From Arenicella sp. (GTDB taxonomy: Bacteria > Pseudomonadota > Gammaproteobacteria > Arenicellales > Arenicellaceae): DNA of 5,145 nt. This document shows positions 1 to 5,145 of this stretch, in pieces (the stretch's first letter is position 1; each line of letters starts with the position of its first letter). A model generated the notes under the pieces. The model worked only from the letters and a program-made list of their open reading frames with translations. It was not told the origin of the DNA and searched no databases. The position numbers and the translations under genes were made by a program. Where the stretch lies: positions 1 to 5,145 of the forward strand of contig JALZWI010000275.1 of NCBI GenBank assembly GCA_023299895.1, given 5' to 3'.

Positions 1-74
1 CTGATCATCAAATCCGTAAATTTGGTGCAGTAATGTTAGTTGTTGGCATCATTCTTCTGTTCTCAATCAAGTGA
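1..74 (+). CDS. DUF2065 (YjeT-like) small inner-membrane protein, C-terminal fragment
   Basis: The frame starting at base 3 is open from the window edge and ends with TGA at 72-74, giving 23 residues that begin DHQIRKFGAVML and end LLFSIK. A polar/basic stretch with Arg-Lys-Phe-Gly is followed by a hydrophobic segment (AVMLVVGIILLF) and a short basic end. This matches the end of the DUF2065 family (E. coli YjeT, about 65 residues), which has 'RRFGG' followed by a last membrane helix. Function is unknown. In many gammaproteobacteria the gene lies between hflC and hisZ or purA, and that neighbourhood is preserved here on the right side. The N-terminal two thirds lie outside the window. The fragment is short, so the call rests on the motif, hydrophobicity and gene order together. 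Confidence 0.72.
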   Translation, partial: DHQIRKFGAVMLVVGIILLFSIK

Positions 75-80
75 TCAACG

Positions 81-86
81 TATAAT
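81..86 (+). promoter_or_regulatory. possible sigma-70 -10 box upstream of hisZ
   Basis: A perfect TATAAT lies in the 46-base gap between the DUF2065 stop and hisZ. It would start transcription near 92-94, leaving a leader of under 30 bases. No good -35 box is visible: at 17-base spacing the hexamer is TGTTCT (58-63), a poor match. There is no TGn extension, since the three bases before the box are ACG. It may be a weak internal promoter or chance in AT-rich DNA. Confidence 0.25.
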
Positions 87-120
87 CCCGTCTGAACTTA
101 TAACTCCATAGAGTACTGTG

Positions 121-1092
121 ATGGTTAATGACGCTAGCTGGTTACTGCCAGAAGGTGTAGAGGAAATCTTGCCGCAAGATGCGGTCAAATTAGAAATGCT
201 GCGACGCAGTATTTTAGATGACTTGCAGGCACGTGGTTTTGCCTTAGTAATGCCTCCTATAATGGAATTTGTTGATTCGCTACTCACTGGTACTGGCGAA
301 AATTTGGATACGCAAACCTATAAATTTATGGATCAACATACTCATCGTATGTTGGGTATTCGTGCTGACATGACCCCGCAAATTGCACGTATTGATGCGC
401 ATTATCTCTCCGATAACGACGTTAACCGCTTGTGTTATGCGGGTACGGTTTTGCAAACAAATCCAGATCAAATGGGTGGCCAACGAGAATTGTTGCAAAT
501 CGGTGCCGAATTATTTGGAATTGAAGAACAAACGGCTGATATAGAAATAATTGATGCCATGTTAAGGTCATTGCAATTAGCAAATTTACCGCAATTAACG
601 CTTAGCCTAGGGCATGTGGGTATTTACCGCAGTTTGCTTAAGTCACAACAAATACCTGATAATTTAGAACCTATTTTATTTGATATTTTATTACGTAAAT
701 CATTTCCAGATTTAACTGAACTTGGTGAACATTGTAATGTTGAAGCTTTTCAAGCTCTGTTGGCACTGCAAGGTGGTGTGACAGTGTTGGATAAAGCACG
801 TGAAAACTTACCAAAAGAAGCTGAAATCAACCATTCTTTAGATGAACTAGCAACCGTCGTCGCTTATTTACAAGATAATCAATGTGAGACAAATTTGCAT
901 ATTGATCTGGCTGATGTGTTTGGTTATCGATATCACACTGGGTTAAAATTTTCTGCTTATGTTGATGGCCGTGGTAGAACCGTTGCCAAAGGAGGTCGAT
1001 ATGACCGCATTGGCGAACAGTTTGGTCGAGCTCGACCTGCAACAGGCTTTAGTGCAGATTTAAAATCATTGATAAAGCTTTCTCAAAATTAA
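121..1092 (+). CDS. hisZ: ATP phosphoribosyltransferase regulatory subunit HisZ (short form)
   Basis: HisZ is a catalytically inactive paralogue of histidyl-tRNA synthetase. It forms a complex with short-form HisG, which catalyses the first step of histidine biosynthesis (ATP + PRPP), and it mediates activation and histidine feedback. ATG at 121 is preferred over GTG at 118. GAG at 111-113 is then spaced 7 bases away, and the N-terminus MVNDASWLLPEG lines up with the usual HisZ start just before WLLP. Positions below count from the GTG-118 reading; subtract one for the ATG. The class II synthetase-like fold shows at LLTGTGENLD (55-64), the motif-2-like RADMTPQIARIDAH (82-95), LCYAGTVLQ (105-113), QIGAELFG (127-134), LGHVGIYRSLL (164-174), FGYRYHTGLKFSAYVDG (268-284) and KGGRYDRIG (291-299). 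The protein ends soon after GRARPATGFSADL (303-315). At 323 residues it lacks the roughly 60-70 residue tail of Pseudomonas-type HisZ (about 385-395). Only 31 bases precede purA, so the tail is not hidden in another frame. The family call is secure. Confidence 0.95.
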   Translation: MVNDASWLLPEGVEEILPQDAVKLEMLRRSILDDLQARGFALVMPPIMEFVDSLLTGTGENLDTQTYKFMDQHTHRMLGIRADMTPQIARIDAHYLSDNDVNRLCYAGTVLQTNPDQMGGQRELLQIGAELFGIEEQTADIEIIDAMLRSLQLANLPQLTLSLGHVGIYRSLLKSQQIPDNLEPILFDILLRKSFPDLTELGEHCNVEAFQALLALQGGVTVLDKARENLPKEAEINHSLDELATVVAYLQDNQCETNLHIDLADVFGYRYHTGLKFSAYVDGRGRTVAKGGRYDRIGEQFGRARPATGFSADLKSLIKLSQN

Positions 1093-1117
1093 ATTCTAGT
1101 CAGCGGTATAAAACTAA

Positions 1118-2416
<1,299 letters not shown>

Positions 2417-2435
2417 GACCCTAAGACAAATAAAT

Positions 2436-2440
2436 AGGAA
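2436..2440 (+). promoter_or_regulatory. distant candidate Shine-Dalgarno (AGGAA) for rnr
   Basis: AGGAA is the only purine-rich Shine-Dalgarno-like element in the purA-rnr gap. It lies 15 bases before the GTG at 2456, longer than the usual 5-10. An in-frame TAA at 2453-2455, directly before the GTG, rules out any start further upstream in this frame. Either the element works poorly or initiation depends on the unstructured A/T-rich leader. Confidence 0.25.
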
Positions 2441-2455
2441 TAAATTTACAACTAA

Positions 2456-4792
2456 GTGTCAAAAAAAAATAAAAATAGTAATAATTCAAACCGTAAACAT
2501 AAACGTCTTAGTACTGATATTGTTATTAAATATCTGTCTCAGCGGAACGAACCCGCTAATACAAAAGCCATTGCCGAAACATTAGGTAGAATCGGTAAAG
2601 AAGCTCGAACAGAGACCTTTAATATTCTTGAACAATTGCGTGACGAGGGAAAAGTCATGCAATTAAGTAAACATCGTTGGGCGATGAAACACGCGATCCA
2701 TCAGCATCGAGGCCGAGTTGTCGGGCATGTTGATGGCCACGGCTATGTTCTGAGTGATGAAAGTAAAGAAAAAATATCTCTGCGCGCACAAGATATGCAA
2801 GAAGTACTGCACGGAGATATCGTTGAGATAAGAGTGAGTGGTCGTGACCGTCGCAATAAATTGTATGGTCAAATTATTGAGATTGTCGAACGGGCAAACG
2901 CCAGCATAGTAGGGCGCTACTTTAAAGAAAGTAACCAGAACTTTGTGATGCCGGATGATCAACGAATTGGTCAAGATATTTTCGTTTTGCCCGAACACGT
3001 TAACGGCGCAAAAGAAGGCGAGGTGGTGGTGGTAAAAATTACTAAATCTCCAACCAAGCACTTTCAACCAGTCGGTGAAATCATTGAAGTGCTTGGTGAG
3101 CACATGGCGCCAGGCATGGAAATTGAAATTGCCTTACGCAAACATCAACTGCCACATCAATGGCCATCTGCAGTTGAGAAACAAACCCAAAGCTTTGCTG
3201 AAGAAGTCAGCGACAAAGACTTCGCTGATATAAAGCATCAACGCAAAGATATTCGAGATCTGCCATTGGTAACAATTGATGGTGAGGATGCTCGCGATTT
3301 TGATGATGCAGTGTATTGCCAGCCACTCGATAAAGGCCGAAATCGACTAATTGTTGCGATTGCCGATGTTTCTAGTTACGTGACTGAGCAAAGTCCGCTT
3401 GATCAAGAAGCTTGGCAGCGCGGCACCTCAGTTTATTTTCCGAATAATGTTATTCCGATGCTGCCCGAAGTTCTCTCAAATGGCCTGTGCTCACTCAAGC
3501 CTAAAGTTAATCGTTTGTGCTTTGTTTGTGATATGGAGATCAGCGCCAGCGGTGAGATCGAGCGTTATGACTTCTACCAAGCGGTGATGTATTCACATGC
3601 TCGCTTAACTTATACGCAAGTTGCTGCTTTAATCGAAGGGGATAATCAAGCCAGTGGCATTGAGCCAGACTTGCATGAATCTATCTTAGATTTGTACAGC
3701 CTATCTCAGAAACTAGGTGCAAATCGTCGCGAGTCAGGCACCATTGAATTTGAGATACCTGAACCCGTAATTGTATTTGACGAACAGCGAAAAATTGATC
3801 GCATTATTGCTCGTGAACGAAATAACGCACACCGTTTAATCGAAGAGTGTATGTTGGCGGCTAATATTTGTGCCTCATTAATGTTAAGTGACTCAGATTT
3901 GGTTGGAATTTACCGCGTACATGAAGCACCAGATGAAGATAAGGTTGCCGATACACGATCATTTTTACGGCAATTTAAGCTTCTTCTCGGTGGTGGTGAT
4001 CAGCCTCAGCCTAAAGACTTTTCAGAAATAATTATTAAAATTAATGATCCGGCAATTTCTAAAATTGCTCAAATAGCATTGCTAAGGAGCATGAAGCAAG
4101 CGCGATATGCTACTGAAAATGAAGGCCATTTTGCACTTAATTTTGATTCTTATACGCATTTCACCTCACCGATTCGTCGTTATTCAGATTTATTAGTGCA
4201 TCGACAGATTCGCCGTCTTTTGGATAATCCAGGCGCTAAAGATAACGATCAAAAGTTTATAGAGTTTGAAAAATCCGCTGAGCAAGCCTCGATGACAGAG
4301 CGACGTGCTGAAGCTGCATCGCGAGAAGTTATTCAGTGGCTAAAGTGTGAATTCATGAGCCATAAAGTTGGTGAAACATTATCCGGAACTGTGTCAGGCG
4401 TGACTGAATTTGGAATGTTTGTTGAACTGGGCGAGTTTTATGTCGATGGGTTGGTACACATTACGTCACTAGGACAAGATTATTATCGTTTTGACTCGCA
4501 GCGCAGACAGTTACAAGGCGAAAGTTCTGGGAAAATTTTTCAAATTGGTCAAAAACTTAAAGTACAGGTTGCCCGTGTTGATATGGAGCAGGGGCGAATT
4601 GATTTCTCCTTGCCAGATGTGCGCAATGAAAAATTCAGGCGTAATTCATCCTCTAAAAATGGAAAGTACAAAAGCAGCAAGCCGGGCAATTCAGGCGTGT
4701 CAAAAAAAACCAGTGCACATCGAGGCCAGAAAAATATGAGCTCGAGTAATACTACAAAAAATACCTCTACAAAGAAAAATAAGAGACGCTAA
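2456..4792 (+). CDS. rnr: Ribonuclease R (RNase II/RNB-family 3'-5' exoribonuclease)
   Basis: RNase R degrades RNA processively from the 3' end, including structured RNA, rRNA fragments and tmRNA-tagged messages. In studied bacteria it is induced by cold and stress. The 778 residues have the full domain order. A basic Lys/Asn-rich leader (2-18) is followed by the winged-helix RNase R N-domain (about 19-80) and two cold-shock/OB domains (about 82-250, including GRVVGHVDGHGYV and IVGRYF). The RNB catalytic domain spans about 265-595, an S1 domain about 637-718, and a Lys/Ser/Asn-rich tail 720-778. The metal-binding cluster DGEDARDFDDA (275-285) has Asp275, 281, 283 and 284; Asp283 corresponds to E. 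coli Asp280. Other landmarks are RGTSVYFPNNVIPMLPEVLS (322-341), NNAHRLIEECMLAAN (456-470) and HFTSPIRRYSDLLVHR (568-583). The start is GTG, forced by an upstream in-frame TAA; the next ATG (codon 68) would remove the winged helix. No nsrR lies between purA and rnr, unlike E. coli. The RNase R call rather than RNase II rests on the N-terminal helix domain, basic tail and rlmB neighbour. Confidence 0.97.
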   Translation: MSKKNKNSNNSNRKHKRLSTDIVIKYLSQRNEPANTKAIAETLGRIGKEARTETFNILEQLRDEGKVMQLSKHRWAMKHAIHQHRGRVVGHVDGHGYVLSDESKEKISLRAQDMQEVLHGDIVEIRVSGRDRRNKLYGQIIEIVERANASIVGRYFKESNQNFVMPDDQRIGQDIFVLPEHVNGAKEGEVVVVKITKSPTKHFQPVGEIIEVLGEHMAPGMEIEIALRKHQLPHQWPSAVEKQTQSFAEEVSDKDFADIKHQRKDIRDLPLVTIDGEDARDFDDAVYCQPLDKGRNRLIVAIADVSSYVTEQSPLDQEAWQRGTSVYFPNNVIPMLPEVLSNGLCSLKPKVNRLCFVCDMEISASGEIERYDFYQAVMYSHARLTYTQVAALIEGDNQASGIEPDLHESILDLYSLSQKLGANRRESGTIEFEIPEPVIVFDEQRKIDRIIARERNNAHRLIEECMLAANICASLMLSDSDLVGIYRVHEAPDEDKVADTRSFLRQFKLLLGGGDQPQPKDFSEIIIKINDPAISKIAQIALLRSMKQARYATENEGHFALNFDSYTHFTSPIRRYSDLLVHRQIRRLLDNPGAKDNDQKFIEFEKSAEQASMTERRAEAASREVIQWLKCEFMSHKVGETLSGTVSGVTEFGMFVELGEFYVDGLVHITSLGQDYYRFDSQRRQLQGESSGKIFQIGQKLKVQVARVDMEQGRIDFSLPDVRNEKFRRNSSSKNGKYKSSKPGNSGVSKKTSAHRGQKNMSSSNTTKNTSTKKNKRR
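2461..2469 (+). repeat. A9 homopolymer at codons 2-5 of rnr
   Basis: Nine consecutive A follow GTGTC at the start of rnr and encode part of Ser-Lys-Lys-Asn. One extra A would give an immediate TAA. One missing A would shift the frame and end after some 50 codons. Runs of this length can cause polymerase slippage and are prone to sequencing or amplification error, but the reading as given is consistent with an intact gene. A second run of eight A lies in the basic tail at 4702-4709. Confidence 0.6.
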
Positions 4793-4794
4793 CT

Positions 4795-5136
4795 ATGGCG
4801 AACAAAACTATCTGGTTAGTCGGGTATCATGCTATTGACGCTTTATTACGCACCAACCCAGAACGGGCAATTGAGTTATTAATCGTTGAAAACGTTAACA
4901 ATACTGCTCAAAAAAGTATTGTAGAGCTAGCACGGGGTCATCAGTTAGCTATCTCAGTAACCGACAAATTAAGTTTAAATAAACGCTCTGGAACCGATCA
5001 AAATCAAGGTGTCGCGTTGATTGCTAGACCAAAGCCCGAGCCAAGAGAAGCTGATTTGGAAGGTTTTATCGAGAGGCTCGATTGTCCATTGCTATTGATT
5101 CTAGATCAAGTGAAGGACCCACATAACTTGATCTAG
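4795..5136 (+). CDS. rlmB: 23S rRNA (guanosine-2'-O-)-methyltransferase RlmB, N-terminal half, broken at window end
   Basis: RlmB (SpoU/TrmH, SPOUT family) methylates the 2'-O of G2251 in the peptidyl-transferase P loop of 23S rRNA using S-adenosylmethionine. ATG 4795 lies two bases after the rnr stop, with AAGAGA at 4781-4786 as a reasonable Shine-Dalgarno, so the two genes are co-transcribed and perhaps coupled. Residues 1-78 form the SpoU substrate-binding domain, with LVGYHAIDALL (8-18) and the HQG-like segment TDQNQGVALIARPKP (67-81). A linker (82-97) leads into LLLILDQVKDPHNL (99-112), the first strand and start of motif 1 of the methyltransferase domain. Homologues continue 'GACLRSA'; here the frame gives Ile and then TAG at 5134-5136. 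Bases from about 5131 are a reverse-complement copy of upstream rlmB, so the last residue and the stop are very probably not native. Only 112 of about 245 residues are present, and motifs 2 and 3 are absent. This is a partial gene, not a natural 113-residue protein. Confidence 0.93.
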   Translation: MANKTIWLVGYHAIDALLRTNPERAIELLIVENVNNTAQKSIVELARGHQLAISVTDKLSLNKRSGTDQNQGVALIARPKPEPREADLEGFIERLDCPLLLILDQVKDPHNLI

Positions 5137-5145
5137 AATCAATAG
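5092..5145. repeat. perfect inverted repeat at window end (20-base arms, 14-base loop)
   Basis: The left arm, 5092-5111 (ctattgattctagatcaagt), and the right arm, 5126-5145 (acttgatctagaatcaatag), are exact reverse complements around the loop 5112-5125. The left arm is ordinary rlmB coding sequence for the conserved LILDQV strand, whereas the right arm replaces the expected continuation after DPHNL. Bases 5126-5130 (acttg) fit both the native reading (Asn-Leu) and the repeat, so they look like a 5-base microhomology at a fold-back junction. The right arm runs to the very last base, so its true length is unknown. A fold-back chimera or contig-end artefact is the best explanation. Confidence 0.9.

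Noticed and set aside
1107..1112. TATAAA just upstream of purA, considered as a -10 box.
   Set aside because: No -35 match at 16-18 bases (CAAAAT region), and the start point would leave almost no leader before the ATG.
2663..3103. 146-residue minus-strand ORF opposite rnr.
   Set aside because: It lies entirely opposite conserved RNase R domains, has no recognisable motif and no sign of a start site; it is a shadow of rnr.
4697..4709. 13-base direct repeat GTGTCAAAAAAAA shared with the rnr start (2456-2468), in the same frame.
   Set aside because: It probably arises by chance from Ser-Lys-Lys codons in two lysine-rich tails; no flanking similarity supports duplication or an internal start.
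4491..4739. 82-residue plus-strand ORF inside the end of rnr.
   Set aside because: It is out of frame within the S1 domain and basic tail of rnr, which are clearly coding in the main frame.
5092..5145. The end-of-window hairpin read as a natural Rho-independent terminator or a mobile-element end.
   Set aside because: The stem is AT-rich coding sequence, no T run is visible after it, and it interrupts the conserved RlmB core; no transposase or target duplication is seen.

Overview
The window is a compact, all-plus-strand housekeeping segment from a gammaproteobacterium. Its order is the tail of a DUF2065 (YjeT-like) membrane protein, then hisZ, purA, rnr and rlmB (cut off). This is the conserved block that follows hflK-hflC in Pseudomonas-type genomes. 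E. coli has purA, rnr and rlmB in the same order, but with nsrR between purA and rnr and without hisZ. A hisZ gene points away from the enteric/Vibrio/Pasteurella group, which uses long-form HisG. Base composition looks moderately AT-rich (roughly 40% GC by eye), unlike Pseudomonas itself. I cannot name a genus.

Layout: 1-74 is the C-terminus of the DUF2065 protein. 75-120 is a short gap with a possible -10 box. 121-1092 is hisZ, an unusually short form. 1124-2416 is purA, full length with all active-site motifs. 2456-4792 is rnr (RNase R), full length, with a GTG start and a run of nine A just inside the gene. From 4795 comes the N-terminal half of rlmB, two bases after rnr. Intergenic gaps are 46, 31, 39 and 2 bases. 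None holds a convincing terminator, so all genes may share one transcript. There is no gene-free stretch longer than 50 bases.

The genes cover unrelated core tasks: histidine biosynthesis (HisZ, regulatory partner of short HisG), AMP synthesis (PurA), structured-RNA decay (RNase R) and 23S rRNA methylation (RlmB). HisZ and PurA are linked loosely through purine nucleotides, since the HisG/HisZ enzyme uses ATP and is AMP-sensitive in studied systems. RNase R and RlmB both act on RNA.

I found no new biological system. The clearest anomaly is at the right edge. The last 20 bases are an exact reverse complement of rlmB bases 5092-5111, with a 14-base loop between. This breaks rlmB exactly where its conserved methyltransferase core should begin. 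It looks like a fold-back (snap-back) chimera or contig-end artefact rather than a natural gene end.
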